A stretch of DNA of 64,000 nt from Thraustochytrium sp. TN22 (GCA_013306675.1 JABLUY010000122.1:1-64000); one strand, 5' to 3'; positions 45,701 to 54,488 are shown, counted from the first letter of the stretch. Numbers and translations are program-made. The notes: a model not told the origin generated them from the letters alone.

Positions 45701-48700
45701 TCGCGGCGCTTTCTGCAGAGACGAGCGGCAGCAATGACACCCCAAGGCTCAGGTCCGCGGAGAGCGCAGCCGGGATCCTGATGTTGTACGGCATGGGCAT
45801 GCCCAGCTTGCTCGCGAGGCTGTTGGCGCGCAACTGATGGTGCGCACTGCTGTGCCTAGCAACGCCACTTGTTGTGTTCTGGCCGTTGATGTCTGCAGCC
45901 CGGCTGCGATTGTGCGTGAACGCACAGTACAGGAGGATGATGTCGGCTCGCAGCAGGCCAACTACCCTACTGCCGATGACTGCATTGAGAAATCGATGAA
46001 AGTTCTCATTTGCGTTGGTGCCGCGCGCGGTGAGGATGGTCCCGTCCGCCTTCATCGTATGGAGGTCGACGCCGTCCTTGTCGCTGAGGCAGCCCTTGTT
46101 CACGTGCTTCATCATGTTCTCGATAAAGTCCCAGACGGTCTTGCGGTCGATGCTCGTCTTAAAAATGCGCACGGCCCGGCCACCCTCAATGCTCGCATGC
46201 ATCACTCTCATGATTTGATCCAAGAGGCCAGCGTTTGCCCGATCCTCTCGATCTGTCGCGCCGACGCCCTGATCCTCATTGCGGTCAATTCGGCAGGCCT
46301 GTGCGAGCTTAGCGGTGTTGTTCTGGAGGTCAGCATGGGAGTCGGCTTCCATGAAAGCGTGGAGGACGAGAAAGAGTCGCTGCCGCAACGTCTCGACGTC
46401 CTGAATCTTGCGAGGCATGGTCGCGCGCTCCTTGCGTCCAATCGCGACGGGCCTGTCATGACCCGCGCGAGCTGCGACGAGGTGATCTTCGTCAGGCTGA
46501 AGCAGCGCGTTCGAGAGAGCCTCTTTGAAAAGGCGCACAAGAGCATGCGAGGAGTTCTGCGCGAGAATGGCGTCCCACCGGTGCAGCCAGTGCCAGGCGT
46601 CGAGCTTCACGTCCACGTCGGGCCAGATCCTCTGGATAGCGCGGCGCACGTGACAGCAGTTATCAGAGTAGACGACATCCGGCTTGTAGTCGATACCGTC
46701 GATAGCCTTCCGGACCTCGTTGAACGCACGCAGCGACCGCCAGATCTCGTTGCTGCTGTGTTCACCGTCGCGGAGACCTTGGTACCAGATAACCTGGTTG
46801 AGCTCGTTGCAGACAGTCATGACAGCCTGAAACGGCTGATAGTAGTCCGCCACCTTCTTTTCGTTCACCTCACGCATCTGCACCTTTCGGGCAAAGTTGA
46901 AGGTGCAGTCGATGCGGAGGATCCGAGCTGGCGCGGACACGACCTCGCGAAGCATAAAGCGCGCCTTGTCGCGGAAGAGAGACCATGCAATTCCACCCAG
47001 GTACTTGCGGCCAATGCAAAAGCCGTTGAAGCCGTTTGGGTCCTCAAAGTCGCCGAACGGGTCAATCTTGCCCAAGCCGAGGAGCCGCTCAGCCTCGGCC
47101 TTGGCTCGTTCCGCAGCAGCGGCCTCGGCCCTCGCCTTGAGGGCGTCTTGATCCGCTTGCACCTGCGCCCGTGCCGCAGAATTGCGACGTTCACGGTCTT
47201 CGTGTCTGGCGACGAGCGTTTTCGCGCGTTCAAGAGGAAGGGGGGACAATTTTGCGCGTCGGCAGAGCGTGTCCCAGTGCTTGCTCACGTCCTTGTACAC
47301 GCTGTTCATGGCCCTGCGGATGTGGTTGGGCTTGGGACGCTCCGCGGCAGCGTCGCCGTTCCTGATGAGCCCCGCGTATGGCGCGCAGTCACTTGAAGAC
47401 GTGAGCCTCGCGCAGAACTCCGGCGTCCACAGCATGGCGTCGAGCGGCGCCAACGGCCGTCCATCCGGTGTGACGCACATTTGCAGCTTCTTCAGCTTCT
47501 CGACCCTTGAGGGGATCACGTCCTTGAACTGAAGCCTGACCAGCTTGAGTGCGAGCTCCTCCTCGCGCTTCTCGTCCGCTGACGGCTCCTCAATGTGCGC
47601 AGCATCGTTGAGCGCGTGCAGAGCAGCGAAATGGTCGTCGATGGTGCCCTTCTTTGTCGTCCCACCAGGCCCGGCTCCGAGTTCCCTGTCAGTGCAGTCC
47701 ACCTTGTGCTCCTGCCCCCACTGCAGAAGATAGAGCTCGTGCAACTGCTCGTAGTAGGCGACATGCGCGCCGAGAGCTAGCTCGACGGGCCGCTGGCCAC
47801 ATTCCACCCAAAGCGAGGTGAGCATGCGCGCAAGCGGACGCTCGATCGCGAGCCGGTTGGTGACGATGATGTTGAAGCGATGCCGAGTGACCTCCGGACA
47901 CCCGGCAAGAAAGGCATCTGTGGTATTGCGAAACGCCCTCTGGCACCTGCTGCACGTGTACTGCCGAGCGACGAGCAGCCAGGTGGACTCATAGGAGACC
48001 ACCTCGCGCGACTCGCGAGCGGAAACCCAGGTGCCACGAGGATCTCTCATGACATGTTCGCACCAGGGGCACACGATGCCCTTGTCCATCATCTCAAAGA
48101 ACATTGCAGAGGGCCACCAGCAGCCAACTGCGCGGCGCTGTATGAGCTGCGGGCTCGTCGCCTTGTCCATGGGCGGGTACACGACCCACGACTTGAAATT
48201 GGACGTACTGAAGCGCTTGCGAAAATTCTCAGGAGACTTTGCGCGCATCGACTCGAGCTCGCCTGTCGTCTGGTCGATGAAGGCCTCTTCCGCAGCTGTA
48301 ATTTGCTTGCTCCGTGGCTTCGCTGTCGTCGACGCTGACGGTGCCTCGGGCGGCGCTGCCGCATCTTGCTCCTCTTCGAGCACGTGCGTTGTGGCTGGCA
48401 GCTCGTTCGCCGGGCCCTCCCTCATCGTGAGCGCACAGCGATGGGCATCTGCTCACGCGCCAAGCCAGACGACCTGCGCTCGGCGCGCGCAGCTCGTGCG
48501 GCTGGCCGCGATTTGGTCGCTCGAAGCCAACGGAGCAGCCGGGGAGCTGCTTTCACCTGCGCGTCCCATGGGCAGAGTCCCACAACACGTGGTCTGGTGA
48601 ACACATAACCACCCCCGAATCACACCTTGAAATGGATTTCCGAAGCGTCAAGAAAAGCAGACACGGTGCTGAGCCTCGGCCGGGCCGGCAACCGCCGCCG

Positions 48701-49238
48701 TGCCACGGCGAGCCAAGACCCCACTGCGAGTCTATCCCCATGGTAAACAGAAACTCCACCCAGTGTTCTTCCACTGCAAGTCATTCAAATTTTTTCACCA
48801 CAGCGCACCTGCACCAGAGCAACCGAAGCGCCCTCAGCCCCCTCATTCCACTATCTCTGATCACGACAGTTGATGGAGGGGAAGCCTGAAGTGCAGCGAG
48901 GTCGGCCTCAGGGAGGCACCAGCCCCGCAGCACCCGACGAGCTGCCCCGCCGACGAGGGCCTCCAGGCATGCGTCCCAGCCTACGAAGCTAATCGATCCA
49001 CAGCAAAAATTTTCCATCCGCAGTGCCTCTACGGTCCTCTGGGCGTCAAGACTGCAACAGCCAAACTCAGCCGTGGCTGTGATCGCTTCTCCAAGTCTTT
49101 CTTTCCCGGCTCACCGCCTCAAGCGCATATATGCAGCAACCTGGCGAGAACGCGCTGCGGACTGCTTGAATCCATGTAAACCACGCCTTACTTTTCCACG
49201 TTCTCAAAAGTACACACATTTAATGGGGGGAAAAAACT
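42735..49238 (-). mobile_element. DNA transposon with DDE transposase-Ulp1 fusion
   Basis: The coding part is certain; the ends are tentative. 'agttttctcccccca' at 42735-42749 and its near-perfect inverse 'tggggggaaaaaact' at 49224-49238 (one mismatch in 15) flank the gene and could be terminal inverted repeats, giving a 6.5-kb element. However, they are low-complexity, and I see no matching 8- or 9-bp target duplication outside them. The element lies between two host genes and its long frame is uninterrupted, so it may be a recent insertion. The superfamily is MULE- or KDZ/Zisupton-like, judged from the transposase. Confidence 0.55.
42801..48425 (-). CDS. DDE transposase fused to C-terminal Ulp1-type (C48) cysteine protease
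   Basis: 1874 residues, one open frame from the ATG at 48423-48425. N-terminal zinc ribbon: CPWC (about 119) and CSRC (about 157), with the 'SREVVSYESTWLLVARQYTC' pattern seen in zinc modules ahead of large DDE transposases. The RNase H-like core has 'LRIDCTFNFARK' (Asp 506), 'VVYSDNCCHVRRAI' (Asp 588), 'VKLDAWHWLHRWD' (about 610) and 'NANENFHRFLNAV' (Glu 807), a plausible DDE triad with a large insert before the Glu. Residues about 850-1690 hold a degenerate, partly disordered middle. The end is an adenain-like fold: 'GTLHWVLIF' (His 1728), 'YTYDPF' (Asp 1745), Gln 1786 and 'FDCGIYV' (Cys 1792), all catalytic residues present. Transposases of MULE and KDZ type are known with Ulp1 partners. 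Confidence 0.88.
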   Translation of the reverse strand: MREGPANELPATTHVLEEEQDAAAPPEAPSASTTAKPRSKQITAAEEAFIDQTTGELESMRAKSPENFRKRFSTSNFKSWVVYPPMDKATSPQLIQRRAVGCWWPSAMFFEMMDKGIVCPWCEHVMRDPRGTWVSARESREVVSYESTWLLVARQYTCSRCQRAFRNTTDAFLAGCPEVTRHRFNIIVTNRLAIERPLARMLTSLWVECGQRPVELALGAHVAYYEQLHELYLLQWGQEHKVDCTDRELGAGPGGTTKKGTIDDHFAALHALNDAAHIEEPSADEKREEELALKLVRLQFKDVIPSRVEKLKKLQMCVTPDGRPLAPLDAMLWTPEFCARLTSSSDCAPYAGLIRNGDAAAERPKPNHIRRAMNSVYKDVSKHWDTLCRRAKLSPLPLERAKTLVARHEDRERRNSAARAQVQADQDALKARAEAAAAERAKAEAERLLGLGKIDPFGDFEDPNGFNGFCIGRKYLGGIAWSLFRDKARFMLREVVSAPARILRIDCTFNFARKVQMREVNEKKVADYYQPFQAVMTVCNELNQVIWYQGLRDGEHSSNEIWRSLRAFNEVRKAIDGIDYKPDVVYSDNCCHVRRAIQRIWPDVDVKLDAWHWLHRWDAILAQNSSHALVRLFKEALSNALLQPDEDHLVAARAGHDRPVAIGRKERATMPRKIQDVETLRQRLFLVLHAFMEADSHADLQNNTAKLAQACRIDRNEDQGVGATDREDRANAGLLDQIMRVMHASIEGGRAVRIFKTSIDRKTVWDFIENMMKHVNKGCLSDKDGVDLHTMKADGTILTARGTNANENFHRFLNAVIGSRVVGLLRADIILLYCAFTHNRSRAADINGQNTTSGVARHSSAHHQLRANSLASKLGMPMPYNIRIPAALSADLSLGVSLLPLVSAESAANEPDISSSTSFQLPRIEGGIASDSALRAGIEQAWVILAALELAFPRDQRQKNVAHLLAHVSALPQEDLLPAAAPPRVLLGPLGARLAVVLWTDVRLLRQSASLTVQEILSCLAGLTGYKLTLEVLRVNGDGASYAVQRLAADPSQRTDGRRSVLKLYVAHLPSTGPVQQRKYSVRLPSGPLNIPPKPTSNATSGSGGALTHPATARSPVPTVANGRPTLPDRSVPDRQRPNSASGAGADAGTSASASAGASAGSLGRLDAVYVTISAAATAARGERGEFGAASTEDHGLTWYALTTSLAAFLHKRRAGGLTTEDDARRRNGEALLDQLRATHQTHLASVRRRKRAGEDDEENEPKHKAQRLVKYSNKPPTSLHLAGGAENPSAFHFTRSGADEHQLGEQVLFKHMLKVGKYRLKAQSSEQDSFRAFAELFNTVIRQQAYLANIDPTLATLRLRPKSEKMLRDYATWLDSQGEVAFNMRDTLKGVSGHLQGLHPVSVRTVAASDQEVLVSAETQHVAELFSLLDQLREEERNALVLDIFGKSRYLGDLDRYELVRDAAPATFLTAPFLVQHRMQDHPSIVQRVTELVNELPARDDQTWRRSENLNSRIFCSACKRRRTDHRDRSAVGWSCKESQIHSWSAPLLCSFPRHYFNGPDLTCRLFEEHTVEEKALLRNVRGVLQKLLELEGGPVQSTILLRLPYAPCGGRSQGSFGLKAQIDHLQDSFGLRPGSSRNKWISDVQVEAYTAALRVRLRRSPGSSARQTLLFAPHLLGANHAGDRKRFFGHYFADQKSLKKFQDGVETLPSDAELALFPVLATGTLHWVLIFADIKGQRFYTYDPFAGSSSHEFTSTYHIHIASARFFLGADADDWPWVHQSGFQENSFDCGIYVAAMMHVLMFDRSKPIAEACEAVKPGRSEQDLGHLRESVLLTLADIISDSVHIPSALKATTRDEFYASFPPTDDFFGRV

Positions 49239-50094
49239 GGCCCATTTTGCAGAGTGCGCGCTCCGCGCGCCGGCTTGCGAGACCTGCACAGCGGTCGAGC
49301 TCGAGAACGAGGACGACCACGAGTGTGTGTCAAGTGGAGCTAGTGCACGAGGACACGTCGTACCGTGCGTCAGGCAATACTTAACTTAGATCGCGCTTGG
49401 TGACGGGCCGGAGCGGTCTTGTTGCCGCGGCGATCGAGCGAAAACAAAAGATCCTGGGTCGGCGTCGCCAGGCGAAACCAGGCCGTGGAGGCCATGTTCA
49501 AGTTAAGCATCTGCAAGCTCCTGACCTTCCAGCATCCGGAACCAAGCTCCTTTTCCCCAGCCATGTGGTTGGAACCATGGATATTGTCTTCATCTCCAAC
49601 ATCATCATGTTCTCCGCCTGCCAGGCCCCTCACACGCGCTCTCTCGGAACCCCTCAGGCGCTCGCCTGTGCTCCGCTCAGCCACCAGCGTCATTGAGTCC
49701 ATCAAGATCGTCGTCATCTCCAGCGTCGCTCGCTCGCGGCTCGCTCGAACCCAAGCTAACATAAACTCAGCTTAGATCTCCTCTTCCGCCATTGCGCAAT
49801 TCCTCGCCCCTTCTCTCCAGCAACGACGGAGCGGGAGCCCGCTCAAGCTCTCGCCGACGCCGCCGCGCGCCGCGCCGACGCCGACCAGGTAGGTGCAGGT
49901 TCTGTATTGTACCCGGCGGAAGCGTCCGAAACAGACTGGGCCTCGCCGACTCGAGGAAAGCCATTCCGGCATTCCCGCGGCGCCCGAGCGCGCGCGGCAG
50001 GCGGCGGCGGCGGCGGCAGCGGCGGCGCGCGGCGGCGCAGCGCAGCGGCCCCGCCGAGCGGCCGCGAAAAGGCGGCGGCGCGGCGCGGCGCGGC
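48426..50094. other. Non-coding region upstream of the transposase and before TYSND1
   Basis: 48426-49238 is probably the 5' part of the transposon: lower GC, no ORF of substance. 49239-50094 holds short frames without domains and, from about 49840, a GC-rich leader of the next gene. The upstream in-frame extension of the TYSND1 gene to 49792 is Arg-rich and was not used. Confidence 0.45.
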
Positions 50095-52047
50095 ATGATG
50101 GGGGCCGAGTCGGACCGGGGACCGGGCGAAGCAGGCGCAGGCGCAGGCGCAGACGCGCGCGCGGCGAGGCGCGACGCGGCGTGGACGCTGGCGTGCTGCC
50201 TCGTGCGCGTGACCGGGCCCGACCCGAAGGGGCTCAAGGCGGACGGCAGACAGTTCTACTCGATGGAGGCCGGACGAACGACGCTGTCCGGGTCCGGGTT
50301 TCTCGCGCCGTGCCGGGGCCTGGAGGAGGGCTGGGCGCTGGTGACGAGCGCCATGCTGCTGGCGCCCTTTTTGCGGCTGCACGAGGCGACACAGGAGCCG
50401 CTGGAGGAGCTCATGCCAGGGTGCAATGTGGAGGCGATTCTGGAGTCCGGCGAGACGCTGCGGTGCGAGCTGGCCGCCGTGGCGAGGTCCAGGGACGTGC
50501 GCCAGGCCGCCGACCGCCTCGTGGGTGGGCAGTGCAAGCGCGTGCGCGGCATGGACGTGAGCTGCGTGGCGCTGCTGCGCGTGCCGGGCGTGCGCGCCCC
50601 GCCCGCGCCGCTGCTGCGCGTGCCGTCCGACCCTGACGCCGCCGCGAACCTGGGCCGCGGCGCCGGCGTCGTCGTGGTGGCCTCGCCTTTTGGCCTCGTT
50701 TCGCCGGCGGTCTTCCGCAACAGTCTCACCACGGGCGTCGTGAGCAACCTGGTGCACTGGCCGGCGGTGCCGCGCGGCGCCAGCGGGACCTTCGCCTCCG
50801 CATCGGCCGACCTGCCCGCCCTGCTCCTGACGGACGCGCGCTGCCTGCCCGGCGCGGAGGGCGGGGCCGTCCTGGACGAGTCCGGCGTGGCCATTGGCAT
50901 GGTGGCGCCCATCTTTCAGCGCTCCGACCAGACTCCGTTCGAGCTCGGCACCGTGCTGCCATGGCACGCCTTCGCGCACGCCTTGGGCCTTGCGCACCCG
51001 GATCGCGAGGCCGACCACGAGGCCTCGCGCATCGTGGCCTGCGAGACGGCGGCCGCCGCGCTGCTGCCGGGCGCCGCGGCCGTGCCTCTGCCACCGCTGC
51101 CGTGCTCCAGGGCGCCGGCCGTCGCCGCGGGGCCGGCGCTGCGCTTGACCAGTGTGCACGAGGCCGTGCGCCGCAGCGCTGGCTCGGTGGTGCTCATCTC
51201 CATCAACTCGTCTTGGTGCTCGGGCGTGGTCGTCTCGGACGACGGCCACATCGTCACGTGCGCGCACGTTTTTCGGCCCTTCACCTCGGTGAATCCGCTC
51301 ACGAACCGTCTCTCGCTTCGTCAACCGCGCACGCGCATCGCCGTCACCTTTCGCGACGACCGCGGCCGCGCCGAGTGCACGGCACAGCTGCTCTTTTGCT
51401 CGCGCGGTCCCACGGACGTGGCCCTCCTGCGCATCATCGGCCGCCTTCGCGGCCTCCCGCTGCGGCCCGTGGAGCTTCCGCCCATGGCCGGGCCGCGGCC
51501 GCAGCCCGGCGACCCCTGCGTCGCGCTCGGCCACGCCATCTTCGAGCCCTCGGCGCAGCTGCAGGCCACGGCCTCGGCAGGTGTCCTAGCGCGCGTTGTC
51601 CCGGACCCGACCTGCACTGAAGACGCCGCCATCCTCCAGACCTCCGCCTGCGTCTACCGTGGCCACAGCGGCGGCCTGCTCGCCGACCGCCACGGCCGCT
51701 TCATCGGCGTGCTCACTAGCAACGCGCGCCACTCCAACGGCAGCATCATCCCCGAGATCAACTTTTCCATCCCCATTGACGTGCTGCGCCCGCTCATTGC
51801 CAGCATCGGCCAGCCCCAGGCCCTGCAGGACGAGATCTTCGACTGCTACGACCGCCCCAACGACGAGTTGCTCTCGCTCTGGCGCCTCGAGGCCGCGCCC
51901 AAGTCTGACGCCCCGCTTGCGCTCGCGCCGCACTCTCCGCGCTTCTCTGAGTTCCTCGAGCAGCTCAAGAAGCAGCAGGATCAGCAGGATCCTCAGGATT
52001 CCCAGGACGGCGAGGTCGACCATGGACCCATCAAGTCCAAGCTATGA
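50095..52047 (+). CDS. TYSND1: Peroxisomal processing protease, TYSND1/DEG15 family, with PTS1
   Basis: 650 residues; two adjacent ATGs at 50095 and 50098. A trypsin-like serine protease that removes PTS2 presequences and processes PTS1 proteins in the peroxisome matrix. The C-terminus is S-K-L, a textbook PTS1. The C-terminal protease half (about 355-590) has the triad: His in 'IVTCAHVF' (about 387), Asp in 'GPTDVALLRI' (about 442) and Ser in 'YRGHSGGLLAD' (about 526). The N-terminal half keeps a similar barrel but with 'LLTDARCLPGAEGGAV' where the active Ser should be; the same 'TDARCLPGxEGG' block is known from animal TYSND1, so this is a non-catalytic half. The tail before SKL is Gln/Asp-rich. 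No signal peptide. Tandem with the next + gene. Confidence 0.93.
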   Translation: MMGAESDRGPGEAGAGAGADARAARRDAAWTLACCLVRVTGPDPKGLKADGRQFYSMEAGRTTLSGSGFLAPCRGLEEGWALVTSAMLLAPFLRLHEATQEPLEELMPGCNVEAILESGETLRCELAAVARSRDVRQAADRLVGGQCKRVRGMDVSCVALLRVPGVRAPPAPLLRVPSDPDAAANLGRGAGVVVVASPFGLVSPAVFRNSLTTGVVSNLVHWPAVPRGASGTFASASADLPALLLTDARCLPGAEGGAVLDESGVAIGMVAPIFQRSDQTPFELGTVLPWHAFAHALGLAHPDREADHEASRIVACETAAAALLPGAAAVPLPPLPCSRAPAVAAGPALRLTSVHEAVRRSAGSVVLISINSSWCSGVVVSDDGHIVTCAHVFRPFTSVNPLTNRLSLRQPRTRIAVTFRDDRGRAECTAQLLFCSRGPTDVALLRIIGRLRGLPLRPVELPPMAGPRPQPGDPCVALGHAIFEPSAQLQATASAGVLARVVPDPTCTEDAAILQTSACVYRGHSGGLLADRHGRFIGVLTSNARHSNGSIIPEINFSIPIDVLRPLIASIGQPQALQDEIFDCYDRPNDELLSLWRLEAAPKSDAPLALAPHSPRFSEFLEQLKKQQDQQDPQDSQDGEVDHGPIKSKL

Positions 52048-52748
52048 GTCGTCCAGCGATTCGTTCGATGCCGGGACCTGCGACCGAGCCCTGATTTATG
52101 CGCGCTGCATCGTTCGCGAGAGCAAGCCGCGCCGCTGCAGCCGCCGCAGCCGCTGGAGTAGCCGCAGGCGCATCAGGCGCCGCAGCTGCATCAGGCGCCG
52201 CAGCCGCCGCAGCCGCAGCAATCTATTTATCTACTTTCACAAATCACTGACTCGACCTGACTTCATTTCTACATGCGTGCCGACCGACCTACTGCCGCAG
52301 TATTGCGCATTCCACCCTCCGGCTGCGTTGCAGCGATCCTCCCAAAGAAACTGGGGCAAACCCCTCTTCAACGCGTCCATGTCTTTGCAATGAAGACACC
52401 CCCCCCCCGGAAGACCCGCAAGAAGCCCTCCATTCTCGCGTCTAACATGCAAATGCCAAGGACGGTGCCTGCAAACGCTACAGCTCCTCGAGCTCCGCCC
52501 CGACCCGGTCCTTTGTTGCAGCGCACGCTGTGCAGTTTTCGCAGCTTTGTGGAGACAGTGCGCAATTGTGCGCAACGCATTTTGGAGTTCTTGCGTTCCC
52601 GTACCGGTACACACGCCGAGCGCGTCCCACGAGCATGTCGTGGTCATGGGACTCGACTCCGCATTCAACGGCCGCGCCAGAGCGAGGCGATTGGTCGCAC
52701 GCAAGGCAGAGCCCGATCGCCGGCGGCGCGGCCGAGGCCAGCGCGACG
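52048..52748. other. Intergenic region
   Basis: 3' flank of the protease gene with 'catcaggcgccgcag' repeated at 52171 and 52189 (18-bp unit) within a CCGCAG-rich run (52125-52225), a C-run near 52401, then the upstream region of the Frizzled-like gene. No gene recognised. Confidence 0.45.
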
Positions 52749-53579
52749 ATGCGGGCCCCCACAGCTTCGCCGACGCTAGTTCTGGCGCTGGCGCTGGCGC
52801 TGGTGCAGACGGCGCGGCGCGCGGCGGCGTGCGAGATCCAGGGCTACGACTCGGGCGAGTGCAGAGACCCGGAGGACTTCGGCTCGGAGATGAGCTTCTG
52901 CAAGGACCTGGTGACGTACAGGGCGTGCATGCCGAGGTACCAGGGCACGACGGTGAGCAGGTGGAGCGGGCACTCGGTGCGCAGCAAGGACGCCTGGGTG
53001 GAGTCGACTTTCCAGGCGGAGTGGGACCTGCGCAAGACCGCGGAGACGAACCTGACGCTGCAGGAGCTGGGCGTGGACGAGTGGGGCGACGAGGGCGAGG
53101 TGGTGATGCGCTTCTACGCGGATGGCGAGGACGACCCCTGGAACTTCATCAACGACTGCACGCAGGCGTACAAGAACTTCTTCTGCTGGGTCAACTTTCC
53201 GCGCTGCGACGAGGAGGACAAGAGCCTCATCATGTGCAAGTCGGTTTGCGAGAACTACTTTAAGGCCTGTGGCTACGAGGAGGACATGTGGCGCTGCAGC
53301 AGCTCCGCACTCATCAACGGCATCGGCCTTGAGGAGCCGCTGCTATACAAGGAAGGCATTGAGCTCGACGTGGACGGCTACGACGAGAACGGCACCCAGT
53401 ACTTTCTGCGCTCCTTCTTTCCCGGCCAGCCCTTTCGCGACAACCAGTTCGAGGAAGACGACGAGACGCCCATCGTTGTCTGCACGCCAAGTCTGAAAAA
53501 CGACGCATCTGAGCTCCGTCTGCCCCTGGTCGGCCGACTCGTGCTGGCTCTGGCACTCACGCGTCTCGCAGTCGCTTGA
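52749..53579 (+). CDS. Secreted, probably GPI-anchored protein with Frizzled-like cysteine-rich domain
   Basis: 276 residues from the ATG at 52749. Signal peptide at residues 1-27 (ending AAACEIQ). The mature part begins CEIQGYDSGEC, then 'FCKDLVTYRACMP' and, after a linker, 'NDCTQAYKNFFCWVNFPRCDE' and 'IMCKSVCENYFKACGYE...WRC'. The spacing C-x(8)-C ... FP-x-C ... C-x(3)-C-x(6-9)-CG matches the Frizzled/FRP cysteine-rich domain, a Wnt- or lipid-binding module in animals, also seen in amoebozoan and other protist receptors. The last ~18 residues (about 258-276) are hydrophobic after a small-residue region, as for a GPI signal. No seven-helix part exists. Two N-glycosylation sequons are visible (NLT, NGT). 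Function unknown; convergent with VTC1. Confidence 0.75.
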   Translation: MRAPTASPTLVLALALALVQTARRAAACEIQGYDSGECRDPEDFGSEMSFCKDLVTYRACMPRYQGTTVSRWSGHSVRSKDAWVESTFQAEWDLRKTAETNLTLQELGVDEWGDEGEVVMRFYADGEDDPWNFINDCTQAYKNFFCWVNFPRCDEEDKSLIMCKSVCENYFKACGYEEDMWRCSSSALINGIGLEEPLLYKEGIELDVDGYDENGTQYFLRSFFPGQPFRDNQFEEDDETPIVVCTPSLKNDASELRLPLVGRLVLALALTRLAVA

Positions 53580-54122
53580 CTTGAAGTGCGGCGGCTGCGC
53601 CCAAGGCGGTGTAGGAGACGCACGAAGTCTTGATGGCACCCCTTCCTCTCAGCATTGGCCGCTCGGACGAACGGGGTGCTTTGCATGTGTTCTTACATGT
53701 ACATGCACTGCTGGCAGACAAAGAAAGCCAACAAAGACCAAAGCACGATCTGCACTAGCTCCGCCTCGTACACGACCGGCTTGGGCGACTCCTCGTCCAT
53801 CGTGCCCGCCACGCCGCGCCGCGCCGAGCCGAGCCGGATCTCTAACAGTGCGTTCATGAGCTGCTTCGTTTGTTGCTGCGCTCGCATGCGTGCTTACATG
53901 TTTACATGCACTGCCGGCCAACAAAGACTAGAGCACGATGTCTAACAGTAACGTCATGAGCTGCTTTGTTGGTTGCTACGAAGTTGGAGACAAGCAAAGA
54001 GTGAGCGCGCCAGGCACGTTTCCACACGGGACGCTCCCGCTCCACGCTCCGCGATGCCTTGCCCTTGGCAGTCGCGGGCTGGCCTGCATGTGGCAAGCAG
54101 TACGCATCGGCCATGCGCAGGC
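53580..54122. other. Convergent intergenic region with tandem repeats
   Basis: 3' flanks of the Frizzled-like gene (+) and VTC1 (-). Contains the ~100-bp repeat listed next. No gene. Confidence 0.5.
53692..53990. repeat. Imperfect ~100-bp tandem repeats
   Basis: 'cttacatgt(tt)acatgcactgc' occurs at 53692 and 53893 (201 bp apart), and 'ctaacagtgcgttcatgagctgct' at 53841 recurs as a variant at 53942 (101 bp apart). The blocks AAAGACxAxAGCACGAT also recur. This suggests an array of ~100-bp units with a diverged central unit. Confidence 0.7.
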
Positions 54123-54488
54123 TTACGGGCGAATGGCGACACCCTTGGTAATGTACGTGGCGTAGACACCGCCGAGCGCGAGCACGAGCACGATGGAGAG
54201 CGCGACAGGGCCGACGCCATCCTCGTAGCCAGTGCCAGAGAGCTTGCGCAGGAGCGCGCCACGTCGCCGGAACTGGTACATGGCGTTCATGGTGAAGAGG
54301 ATGGAAAGCCCGAGCATGAGCAGGCCGATGATGCGCACGGCGTCGAAGGAGGTCTCCGAGCTCGCCGAAGCCATGCCGGAGAACCCGAGCAGCGCGCTGC
54401 CGATGCTGCCGATCGTCACGCCCATGTTGAGCCAGTGCAGGTACGTGCGCTCATTGGAGAAGAAGACCTTGGGGTCGATGGCCGGCAT
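54123..54488 (-). CDS. VTC1: Vacuolar transporter chaperone VTC1-like (DUF202) protein
   Basis: 121 residues from the ATG at 54486-54488, matching yeast Vtc1 (129). VTC1 is the small three-helix membrane subunit of the VTC complex, which makes polyphosphate from ATP and feeds it into the vacuole or acidocalcisome. Visible features: 'PKVFFSNERTYLHWLNMGV' (the conserved P-K-V-F-F-A-N-E-R-T-F-L-x-W-L), then three hydrophobic segments (about 22-42, 50-70, 92-115), with 'YQFRRRGALLRKLSGTGYEDGVGPVAL' between the second and third (conserved R-RR ... YDD-x-GP). A single DUF202 domain without SPX or VTC4 catalytic part, so VTC4 must be elsewhere. Convergent with the Frizzled-like gene. Confidence 0.93.
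   Translation of the reverse strand: MPAIDPKVFFSNERTYLHWLNMGVTIGSIGSALLGFSGMASASSETSFDAVRIIGLLMLGLSILFTMNAMYQFRRRGALLRKLSGTGYEDGVGPVALSIVLVLALGGVYATYITKGVAIRP

Noticed and set aside
45837-47396. 519-residue + strand frame opposite the transposase
   Set aside because: Antisense shadow; the minus-strand frame carries the transposase motifs.
49370-49762. 130-residue minus-strand frame between transposon and TYSND1 gene
   Set aside because: No domain or homology recognised, and no supporting composition contrast with its surroundings.
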